Source: Batkoa obscura
Lineage: Eukaryota; Entomophthoromycota; Entomophthoromycetes; Entomophthorales; Batkoaceae
Assembly (NCBI GenBank): GCA_030770535.1
Contig: JASVEC010000001.1
Location: forward strand, 2,170,001 to 2,234,000
DNA: 64,000 nucleotides
Direction: 5' to 3'
Of the stretch, positions 9,350 to 18,826 are shown one piece after another; the stretch's first letter is position 1, and each line of letters starts with the position of its first letter. A program made the position numbers and the translations under genes. Below the pieces are notes generated by a model. It worked only from the letters and a program-made list of their open reading frames with translations. It was not told where the DNA came from and searched no databases.

Positions 9350-12300
9350 ATGAAAACATTGCTATTTTATATCTTTAGTTCAACCCTACTATTTCTCATA
9401 ATCTATAAGTCCACACTTGAAAACAATGATATAAGTGGCTGTCAGATGACATACTCGTATCCTGAATTTATCAAGCAACATTTTGCTTCTAATACAAAAG
9501 AGTTAAACAGATATAGTTTATATTTATATAAAGATTTAGAGTTTGATAATGAAAAAGAGGTAAGGGAAATTTATACTATTTCTGTATAAAATAAAAATAA
9601 AAATGAAAATAAGATTTTTGAGAATTAATAATTAACTTTAGCTTTATGGTACCCCTGTATTATTTCTACCAGGTAATGCAGGCTCTTATAAACAAGTTCG
9701 AAGTATTGCAAAAACGGTCAGTTTATTAGCTAAAAAAAGAAATATCATGGGCTTGGATTTTTTTACAAGTAAGAAGTTGTTTGATTTTATTCCAATTTGG
9801 AACTATTGAAACTAATAATTTTAGTAAATTTCAACGAAGAATTGAGTGCTTTAGTAGGTCAAATATTAGTGGATCAATCCAATTATGCTATAGAAAGCAT
9901 TGATTATATATTAAAATTATATCAAGAAAATCTAAGTAATAATAAACTCATCTCAATACCTACATCTGTAATAGTCATTGGACACTCTATGGGCGGTATT
10001 GTTGCAAGAAATATCCCAAGTTTAAAAGTATATAAAAAAGGAAGTATTAATAGTATCTTTACATTAGCATCACCACATTTATATCCACGATTACCACTAG
10101 AAAAAGAAATGTATTTATTATATGATCAAGTAAACCATTTTTGGAGAGAAAGAAATTTCCATCAAAATGAATTCAGTGATATTCGCAATGAATTGAATAA
10201 CATTAGTTTAATTTCAATTACAGGAGGTAATAGAGATAGTCAAATTGCTTCTGATTTATCGGAATTATCTACTTTGGTCAATAAAAATCATGGATTTACG
10301 GTTTATACTACTAGTTTACCAAAGGCTTGGGTTAGCAGTGATCATCAATCTATTCTTTGGTGTAAACAAGTGGTGTTATCTGTTTCTAAAGCTATATTAA
10401 ATATTATTGATATTAACTCCGAGTTCCGAACTTTACCTATTAAGAATCGAATGCAACAGTTAAAATTGGATTTATTACAAATACCTAAAGAAGAAGCGGA
10501 TTTTGAACTTAAAATGGAAGAAGCAATAGAGTTCAAGGAAGATGACAAGGAATTGGAATTGGATCTTAATAGTTCTGAGTTGTTGAAAATAAGTTCAAAT
10601 ATAGAAAATTTCAATTTCATATCTTCCAAAGAAATAGTAGTATTTAAATGTTTAAAAAAAGATAATAAATTACTTATATGCAATAATTTTGATACTATTA
10701 CATCTACTCTTCTACCAGCAACGGAACATCAATTTGATAAAGGATTTGGAGATGTCGTTCTACAACATATACATGTCAATTTAAAATTAGAAGATAAATT
10801 TGATTACTTGTTAATTAGAGGAAAAGAAAAGAAAATTCAAAAAGTAAAAATAAAAATTCAAAAAGAAGAGAAATTGATTATACAGCCAAGTATTATGGAA
10901 TTGTTATTGGGTTATAATACAAACCTTGTTAATAAAAAACAACAATTAAACACCTATTTTAAGATTCAATTAAAATTACCAGAATCTCCATTATTAGCAT
11001 ATAAATTTATGTTAAAATCCGATAATAATCCAGAATTAAATTTTATACTACGACAAATTAATTATCAAATTAATGAGTATAAATATTTTGTAAATAAAAT
11101 GAATGAAGCAATCAAAATCAATTTTCATAGTCAAGCTAAAATGCCCAATCATCATTATCATTTTAATGAAATTAATAACCATATTCGAGATATTATTCAA
11201 GACAATGTTAATTATATTCATAATCCTCATGAATTATTAGATCCATTCTGGAAGTTCATTGAATTACATCTATGGTTGAATTTACCTCATAAAGCTGAGA
11301 TAAATGAAAAAGAGATGAATGTCAATCTTCATTTTCAATTAGATGTTTATTCTACATTAGGACGGTTATTTAAACGAATTGATTTAGCCATAGCAGTATT
11401 TCCATTTTCACTGATAATATTATTATTTACAAATAATTTATTAAAATTTAAAAAAATACATTATATTCAATATATCAATTGTAGTTTAAAGAAAGAACTA
11501 ATTTATTATACAATAATATTATGGATATTTAGTATAATCCAATCTATTATAATAATATTTCAATGGGATGATTTAATAAGTAATAATCATTGGGATTTAT
11601 TTCCTGATTTTTCATTATTATTAATTAATGATCGAGGTTTACTATGTACTTGGATTATTCCTTTAATTACACTTATGTCTGCTGGGTTTATTATTATTTA
11701 TTATTTCATTGTTATAGGCTTAATTATAGTATTTCAATTAGTTTCAACGATCATAAAATCGAAATCTTGGCTTCGATTACCATATAAACAATTCTTACAT
11801 TTTCCATTGAGTTTAAGGTTTTTGTCTTTATTTTTATTGACAATATTGACTGCTAAATTCATCCCTAATTTTATACTATATACAATTATTGTATTAATTG
11901 CTATTAATAATGCTAAAATAAGTAAAATGAATGTAAGTTTTATTGATAATAATAATAATTTATTTATTTAACATCTTTGTTTTAATTAGTTTAAAATCGA
12001 ACAATATCAACTGGATATATCAATAGTTCATTTCTTATTTACTGCATTACCATCCCACGTTCCTGCCTTAATTGTATGGTTTAGAAGTTTTATTCAAGAA
12101 AACAGAACTTTACCAATATTGAATTACCATCCATTATCTTTTGATAATATATTATTGACTATATTAATATTATGTTTTATTATTAACCCGTTATCAGCTA
12201 CTTTAATTGAGAATTTACAAAAAAGGTAAACAATAATTTTATTTGGAATTATTGAATATCGTAATTAACTTTTTATTAGGAAACTGGTATGTAAGTTAGT

Positions 12301-12436
12301 TTATATACTTTTTACAACATTGGCTATTTATACTGCTTTAACTGGATTTACTTATACTTTCATATTCCCTCAGATTGCTACTTACATGTTATTAATTTGT
12401 TATATACTTGATTTTGGTATTGCTAAACAAGTATAG
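9350..12436 (+). CDS. BST1: GPI inositol-deacylase (PGAP1/BST1)
   Basis: Five exons: about 9350-9559, 9642-9768, 9825-11932, 11990-12225 and 12280-12436, giving roughly 940 residues. The first exon has an N-terminal membrane anchor followed by CQMTYSYPEF. Exon 2 has the family block LYGTPVLFLPGNAGSYKQVR, and exon 3 has NFNEELSAL and the lipase nucleophile elbow VIGHSMGG. The C-terminal third has several hydrophobic spans, as in BST1. The enzyme removes the acyl chain from inositol of GPI-anchored proteins in the ER and supports their exit and quality control. It starts 663 bp from the divergent protease and ends only 57 bp from the convergent transposase-like ORF. All exon junctions keep phase. 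Confidence 0.92.
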
Positions 12437-12493
12437 TAATGGTTGAAATAAACAGATAATAATTATATATAAAATAATTAAAATATAAAAAGT

Positions 12494-13375
12494 TTATTTA
12501 AGTAAATCACAAGTTAATTTAAATCTAGCTGCAGAATCTTTACAATTAAATTGTCTATTAATAATATATTCTTTAATATGATCCTTAATATTTTCTTTAG
12601 GTACACTATTAGGTATATTTTTTTTTAAATCTTGCCACATTCTTTTACAATTATTAACATGAATTGCTTTATTTTCAATATCAATAAACCCTTTACTATT
12701 ATCAAAATTTTTATGTTTATAACCTAATGTTTCAATGCCATCAAATCCTGACCAAGAAGTAGTAACAATTATACTTCCAGGTTCTATATTGTTAATTATA
12801 AATTCATGTAAAGCATCCAAATCATTAATGATAATTGTGTCACAGCAAACTTCTTTCGTTTCCCTACATAATCCAGCAAATATAAACGTTTTTTCTTCTT
12901 CTTTGTCATTATCACTTTTTTTATCTTTATAGAAATTAGACCTGTCTAATTCGACCATTAAATCTTTTCCACCTATTTTCTTATCTCTTAAACTATCAAA
13001 TTTCCTAACATAAGCTTTACGAAATTTATTATTCCAATTAATAATTACGTTCTTAGAAATATTCGTTTGAACTTGGGTTTCACTCACTTTAAATTTAAAA
13101 GCAAAGCAAGCTAACAATTGTAAAATTTGACCTATTTTTAGTTGCGAATTTTCAAAAATACTACCAGCTAAGACTGAAAACATTTTATTACATTGCTTAT
13201 TATTACATCGCATTAAGGAACTGATCCGTTCTTTATTTCGATTCTTGATTTTGGACATACTCGATTGACAATGGACACATTTATCTGGATATGGAGGTAT
13301 AAGTCCTAATTCTTTAGCTAATTCAAAGCTTGTTTCTTCTTTTGAGGTTTTGATACCAATATCAAATAAATTCAT
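12494..13375 (-). CDS. ISXO2/Merlin-type (IS1595) transposase-derived protein, catalytic residues apparently lost
   Basis: Intact intronless ORF of 293 residues. An N-terminal zinc ribbon (CVHCQSS ... MRCNNKQCNKMF, residues about 35-66) is followed by a helical segment and an RNase-H-like region typical of the ISXO2-like/IS1595 family, to which eukaryotic Merlin transposons belong. The first catalytic Asp survives in VELDRSNFYK. The second site, normally T-D-x-W, reads VTTSWSGF. The third, normally H-T-N-x-[IV]-E-x-x-W, reads HVNNCKRMWQDLKK, so Asp and Glu seem replaced. An open frame with lost catalytic residues suggests either a recently inactivated element or a retained host protein. No convincing terminal inverted repeats were found. 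It lies between PGAP1 (57 bp away, convergent) and a protease. Confidence 0.8.
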   Translation of the reverse strand: MNLFDIGIKTSKEETSFELAKELGLIPPYPDKCVHCQSSMSKIKNRNKERISSLMRCNNKQCNKMFSVLAGSIFENSQLKIGQILQLLACFAFKFKVSETQVQTNISKNVIINWNNKFRKAYVRKFDSLRDKKIGGKDLMVELDRSNFYKDKKSDNDKEEEKTFIFAGLCRETKEVCCDTIIINDLDALHEFIINNIEPGSIIVTTSWSGFDGIETLGYKHKNFDNSKGFIDIENKAIHVNNCKRMWQDLKKNIPNSVPKENIKDHIKEYIINRQFNCKDSAARFKLTCDLLK

Positions 13376-13465
13376 TGTTAAAAGTGTAATAAAGAGTTGG
13401 AATCTATTTATTAATTTTTGATTTTTTTAGAATTGGAAATTAATTCGTCATTCCAACTTTATTTT

Positions 13466-13532
13466 GACCCTATCAAAAGCTACCTTAACCGTTAGTTATT
13501 GGATTTAACCCTATCAGAAACTTACCTTAACC
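13466..13532. repeat. Imperfect direct repeat upstream of the transposase-like ORF
   Basis: Two copies of a motif of about 25 bp, of the form ACCCTATCA-A-A-CT-ACCTTAACC, start at about 13467 and 13508, some 41 bp apart. They lie roughly 90-160 bp upstream of the transposase-like start and downstream of the protease. They may be worn element termini or regulatory repeats; nothing decides between these. Confidence 0.5.
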
Positions 13533-13699
13533 ACAGAAAATTTTTAATTTGTAATTATTAAAAGTTAACTTTAGTTGTCCAAAATTTCTTAATTTGAAAT
13601 AATATATTAAATAGAATTGCTAAGTATTAATATATTTATTTGTGATAATATTTATTTTCGATAATATTTATTTATTTAATAAAGATTAATTATTAGTTA

Positions 13700-14302
13700 T
13701 TAATTATTAATATTCTCCTCAATCCATTTCAAAAAATAGTATATTCTTGTAAATCCGGATGGAAACTGTTTATCTAAACATTTAACACTTTCAACAAAGC
13801 CCATAATACCAATGATAATATCCCCCACCAATAAAGGTCCCCCAGAATCCCCTTGGCAACCAGAAATTTTCTCTTCTTTATAACCAGCACATAATATTTT
13901 CTCTTTATTTAAATCTAGGCCATATGCTTTACTACATAAATCAATATTATAAATTGGAAGTGTCGCTTTTTTTAATTTCTTGGATAGTAATTCCAAATTA
14001 TTTGGATCCACTCGACCCCAACCAAGTAATGTAGTTTCAAGATTTTGTTTAAGTCCCAAATTCTTATTATCTAATTGATAGTATTTCTTTAATAAAATAG
14101 GTGAATTTAATTGAATAATACCAATATCATATAGTGGACTATTTGGTCGATATTGTTCATGGTACTTAAATCGGGATACTTCATGAATATCATAGATACC
14201 ATCGTTGTTAGTGCCTGTTGGCAATGGGGTAAAAGAAGTAGCTATTGGGGTTGGAATAGAGCTGATTATGTTGTCTGCAGATGGATTAGTAATAAAAATT
14301 TG

Positions 14303-14339
<37 letters not shown>

Positions 14340-15163
14340 ATAGTAGTAATAGTAGTAGTAGTAGTAGTAGTAGAAGTTTTTTTAGTTTTATGATCTTTTT
14401 TTGATGCTTCTTTACTTTTAGATGCTTCTTTACTTTTAGATGCTTCTTTACTTTTAGATGCTTCTTTATTCTTAGAAGCTTCCGAATCTTTATCACCAGA
14501 TCGAAGTTGTTTGGCTTTGTTCCTTTTCTTTTCCTTTTTAGATTCTTCTTCTTCTTCTTCCTCTTCCTTCTTCTTTTTATTATTCTTCTTGTGATCTTTA
14601 TTGTCGTTATCATCCTCATCATCCTTATCTTTTTTATGTTCATCTTCATCATCCTCGTTTTCGTCATCTTTGTTTTTATCCTTCTTCTTTTTATCCTTCT
14701 TCTTTTTATCGTCTTTATCTTTTTCATGTTTATCTTCTTCCTCTTCTTCCTCTTCTTCCTCGTCGTCTTTATTTTTATCCTTCTTTTTTTTATCGTCTTT
14801 ATCTTTCTTGTGCTTATCGTCGTCGTCATCCTTCTCATCCTCCTCCTTATCCTTTTTATGTTCCTTGTCCTCTTCCTCTTCCTCGTCCTCATCACGCCTT
14901 CTGCTCAGTTTATTTTGATGTAAAGAATAAATCTCTAGTTTTCCAGTAATATTAAATATACAATGAGCTGCAGTAAGAATTACGGATTCATTAATTAAAG
15001 CACCACCGCAAGTATGACTTCCATCAACTCTTATTGATACCATAGGGGAATATTCATTCCATTTGGTTTCTTCTCCACCTATAATTCGAGTTTCGATTTT
15101 TTCTGAATAAAAGATGGGAATGAGAATGGTTGTAAAGGTTAGAAATAGGACAAACAGGTTCAT
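13700..15163 (-). CDS. Secreted S1 serine protease with long charged and Thr-rich insertion
   Basis: Intronless, 487 residues, against about 230-260 for a plain S1 domain. Residues 1-20 are a signal peptide and activation is at TRIIGGEE. The triad is complete: His67 in LTAAHC, Asp346 in YDIGIIQL and Ser440 in GCQGDSGGP. Between His and Asp lies an insertion covering about residues 85-320: Asp/Glu/Lys blocks (to about 210), a KEASKS tandem repeat (about 228-255), a Thr run (about 264-286) likely to be O-glycosylated, then a Ser/Pro/Thr linker. The frame is kept through all the repeats. Position 189 in chymotrypsin numbering is Ser, as in the shorter protease nearby. The insertion sits where surface loops vary, so the fold could tolerate it as an acidic/basic stalk or tether; that role is inference. 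Confidence 0.92.
14305..14480. repeat. Trinucleotide and 18-bp tandem repeats inside the protease gene
   Basis: A TAG/AGT run (14305-14373, encoding the Thr tract on the minus strand) is followed by about four copies of an 18-bp unit, GATGCTTCTTTACTTTTA (from about 14403), encoding the KEASKS peptides. Both repeat types keep the coding frame and are likely length-variable. Confidence 0.85.
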
Positions 15164-15850
15164 TGGAGCTGGTTGTGATTGCTAATCAATAGCTGTGTGA
15201 CTTTAAAATTATTTGTAAAGTTTGAATGAAGGAGCTTTTATATTATTGAGTAGAACTAATGAACAAATTATTAATTTAGTAGTTCCATTCTTTATCAAGA
15301 TTACTAAATTTATAATGGATTTTTTATATTTAGTTGCTTTACTTTTATTACTAAATTTCATTTAATATAGTTCTAGTTATTACATGTAAGTTTGTAAGTA
15401 TTATATACTTTATAAATGGATAACTAATAGCTTAATAGAGATAGAAGGGAGAGTTATAAATGTATATAACATTAACAAGAGCTCATCATGAATAGAATCC
15501 TAAAATCAAAGTAGTTTACTTTTGTATTAAAAATAGTGTTAATAGTAGATTTAATTTTAGTATAAAACAAGGTTCTAATATGGAAACTATTAATTATGAA
15601 TTTACTATTTTAATTTTTAATTTTGATACTTTAATTAATTGAAGTATTCAAAGTGGGATGTTTCAATTACAAATATACTAATTTGGTCATATATTTATTG
15701 AATTGTGAAATGTTACCAAGTTGTTTTGAAAAGCGATACTATCCTTTTGATAGTTAATTCTTAAATGTTATAATAATGCTATCCAATCAATCAAGCATAT
15801 TGAACATAACAACTGAAATATAATAAAGTTTTATTCTTATTTACTAAATA
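15164..15850. other. Intergenic region between long protease and pirin copy B
   Basis: About 690 bp, AT-rich, upstream of the long protease and downstream of pirin copy B. No exon, repeat-family member or RNA gene is recognised. The matching position beside pirin copy A is filled by a MITE and unrelated sequence. Confidence 0.45.
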
Positions 15851-17058
15851 ATATACTTAAATAAAAGTTCTTCTTCCAATAATCGATTTCCAGTTCTTTG
15901 CTTTCTCAAACCCATTTTTATTAAACTGGTAATCCAAAAAAGCATTATTAATACCTTCTTGATCATTCATAACGAAAGGACCATATTGTTTAATAGGCTC
16001 ATTAATAGGTTTACCAGCAATCAAAACAAAATGAACCTTTTCATTATGACTATTAATTAAGATTTGACTAACTTCATCCCCACCTTCTTTATCAAATACT
16101 ACTATTGTATGAGGTAAAACTAATTTCCCATTTTGTGCAACTTCCACTTGGCCTTTAATAGTATAAATAAATGCACTATTAAATCCAGCTGGTAAGATTT
16201 GATAAGCTGATTTATTTGCTTCCATTTTAAAATCCATCATATAAACTGAATTACTGGCTTTAATAGATGACTGAGTTCCATAAGCCTCACCAGCAATTAC
16301 TTTAATCTCCACTCCTACTTCTGGTATTACTCTAGGTATTTCATTATCTTTGAAATCCTGATATCTAGGTTCACACATTTTTTCTTTTTTTGGTAAATTA
16401 ATCCATAGTTGTAAACCAGTGACTGGTCCTTTAGTTTGTGGTAATGGCATTTCTGCATGAACTATTCCTTTTCCTGCAGTCATCCATTGTAAGTCACCTG
16501 GTCCAATGATACCTTGGTTTCCAATAAAGTCTTCATGTTGATTAGTTCCAGTGAATATATAGGAGACAGTTTCAAATCCTCGATGTGGATGATCGGGGAA
16601 GCCTCCTGGACATTGTATATGGAATTCATCTAACATTAAGAAGGGATCAAGATTTCTTAATCTAGAAGTACCGATGCTACGTCGTACTCTGCCACCTACA
16701 CCTTCTGATTGTTCAATCGATACTATTTGTTGAACTACTTTACGTAAAATTAAGTTGAGTTTTCTATTACTCATTTTTTACTTTAAAACTGTTTTTAATT
16801 GAATATAACTATTTTAAAAGTGACTTTTTTAATGTTATTTATACTTATAGATTTTTATTTCTGATTATGTAAAAATTGGAATTTTGAATTGATTTAATTA
16901 TTTAAGTCAGTAATATTTTATTGTTTTTTAAGCTGATTTGTAAGTTTTAAAGTATTTCTAAACTTGGGCTATTGCTTTATTTGCTTTAAAGTGTTAATAT
17001 TATAAATCCACATTTTACTATTAAATGGTATATAGTAACTTTAGTGTCTTTTGTTTTT
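15851..17058 (-). repeat. Inverted duplication of the pirin locus, copy B
   Basis: Reverse complement of 6267-7474, co-linear without gaps. The outer edge is at about 17058, after a shared AAAAACAAAAGACA; beyond it the sequences diverge at once. Confidence 0.9.
15857..16774 (-). CDS. Pirin family protein, copy B
   Basis: Its 305 residues are identical to the copy at 6551-7468, with the same cupin iron motifs (HPHRGFETVSY, GKGIVHAEMP) and the same duplicated upstream flank. No synonymous difference was noticed in the parts compared base by base, so the duplication is very recent, is being homogenised by gene conversion, or reflects an assembly artefact. Its 3' neighbour is the long protease. 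Upstream, beyond the duplicated flank, the MED7 gene diverges. Confidence 0.93.
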   Translation of the reverse strand: MSNRKLNLILRKVVQQIVSIEQSEGVGGRVRRSIGTSRLRNLDPFLMLDEFHIQCPGGFPDHPHRGFETVSYIFTGTNQHEDFIGNQGIIGPGDLQWMTAGKGIVHAEMPLPQTKGPVTGLQLWINLPKKEKMCEPRYQDFKDNEIPRVIPEVGVEIKVIAGEAYGTQSSIKASNSVYMMDFKMEANKSAYQILPAGFNSAFIYTIKGQVEVAQNGKLVLPHTIVVFDKEGGDEVSQILINSHNEKVHFVLIAGKPINEPIKQYGPFVMNDQEGINNAFLDYQFNKNGFEKAKNWKSIIGRRTFI

Positions 17059-17564
17059 AAATGACACAGGATTAGAAATACTTTGTAAACATAATAAAAT
17101 TTATATTAGAATTTTTTATTTTAGTTCAATTATAAATGAAAGGTAATAAAACTTTATTAAAAATTAAGATAATAAATGATAAAAATTCCATAAACTAAAA
17201 TGTGATATCTCATTACATATTAAAAATAGTAACAAAACATAGTATTATTGATAAGATTAATTATTTATACTGATTATTATCCGAATATTGAATATAGTCT
17301 TACGAATGTACTGTTCCATCTAAAGCAATAAGCTCACAAGTAATATTTTATATAATAAAAAACAGTTATGTTTAAGATCTAAGATTCGAGTTTAAAGTTT
17401 AGTTTAATATTTAGTTAATTATAGCTTAATATTAAATCTTAATAGCCTATTTTTCAAAATAAAATATATCAAATTCTTTTCGAATTATTTCATCCAATGA
17501 AGTATCAATTAATTTTATATCACTTTGAACTTTTCTTTATCTCACTTTTTTCTTTTTAATCATC
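17059..17564. other. Divergent promoter region, pirin copy B / MED7
   Basis: About 500 bp of AT-rich sequence with no recognised exon. It serves MED7 on the plus strand and any distal control of pirin copy B. Confidence 0.4.
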
Positions 17565-18566
17565 ATGGATCATCGAGAAATCACATCAGCGTTTCCATAT
17601 CCCCCACATTATTATAAACAATATACTACAAAAAAATATGAAAAATTAAAAAAGATAACAAATTCAAATGAAGAAAATTCAAAAAAAATCGAAATACCAG
17701 ACAATCTTGAAAGTTTATTACCACCCAGTTTACCCAAAGGTAATAGTTATAAATTATTTAATGAAGTTTGGGATGTAAGTTAAAATTTGTATTATTATTT
17801 ATATTTAATAACAGAAACTAATAATATTTATAAAAGTTAAATGAAAAAATTCCTCCAATTAGAGAGATGGGGCTAACTCAATTATATGACGAAGCAAAAG
17901 GTAATTTAGTAACTAATTTCTTTTATCCTTTTCATTAAAGCTAACTTTACATTTAGATCCAAAGTTGGAATTAAAGCGGTTAAATCATTATACATTGAAA
18001 CAATTTCAACATGCAGTTAAAAGCCTATCACAACAAAAATTAAGTGATAATGGGATTGAAAAAGTAGTCAATAATTTACATCTAACATTTATCAATATGC
18101 ATCATTTGATTAATCAAAATCGACCTTTGGAAGCGATGGAAACATTGAAGGAAATGTATGTGGATAGAACAAAAAGGTTTCGAGAATCAAAAGAGTTTAT
18201 TGAAAAGTAAGTAATTTTCAATGTTAAAGAAGGAGATTTAGTTGATTTTTTTAATAGTGAAAAAAAGAAAGTATTAAAAAATATTGGAAGTATTTCTAGT
18301 TTTGTGGAGGTAAATTATCGTTTTTATTAGTTATTAACATGCAAGGATAGTAATTTTTTTGTTACTTTTAGAAAAAAAGAAGACCTTTCCAATATTTGAT
18401 TGAGAATAATCAAACGAATCAACAAGAGACATCAACCCCAAATAAGAAATCAGAGATCGTATCTTTAATTAAAGATTTAAAACCAATTGATCAAGATTTA
18501 CCTCCACTTTCTCAATTAACTGTAAAAAGAGAAGTAACGAAATTGGAGACAAAAGATGTTAATTAA
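17565..18566 (+). CDS. MED7: Mediator complex subunit 7
   Basis: Five exons (first 17565-17774, then about 17839-17900, 17961-18208, 18257-18309 and 18371-18566) give about 260 residues. The start reads ITSAFPYPPHYYKQYT, the conserved Med7 opening in which a Pro-rich segment precedes the helical part. Later blocks are LNEKIPPIREMGLTQLY, LELKRLNHYTLKQF and the diagnostic FINMHHLINQNRP, then ETLKEMYVDRTKRF. Med7 pairs with Med21 and Med31 in the middle module of Mediator, which links activators to RNA polymerase II in the nucleus. The C-terminal tail, from about residue 190, is a less conserved Lys/Glu-rich region. All junctions keep phase. Confidence 0.9.
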
Positions 18567-18826
18567 GTACTCATTATTATTTAATGTAATTGAAATTTTT
18601 CTATTAGATTTGGTTTATTTAAAGGAAATAAATATTATTATTACTGTCTACTTTGAATTTTTTGTAGAAATTAAAACTCTTTTTTTAACTAAATACGATA
18701 AAAAGGTGTACATTAAATAAATATTTTTAAAAAGAATTATTACTACTTTATTAAGTTTAAAATTTATATACTAAAATATGAATGTATATTCCAAAACGAT
18801 AACATGATTTTAACTACATAGCTTAA

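Noticed and set aside
12437-13699. Terminal inverted repeats for the ISXO2/Merlin-type ORF
   Set aside because: Both flanks were compared by eye; only a direct repeat on one side was found, so no element boundaries are claimed.
14153-14923. Several overlapping ORFs opposite the charged insertion of the long protease (Ser- or Phe/Leu-rich)
   Set aside because: They are antisense or frame-shifted readings of repeat-coding sequence, without domains. The protease frame is supported by the triad on both sides.
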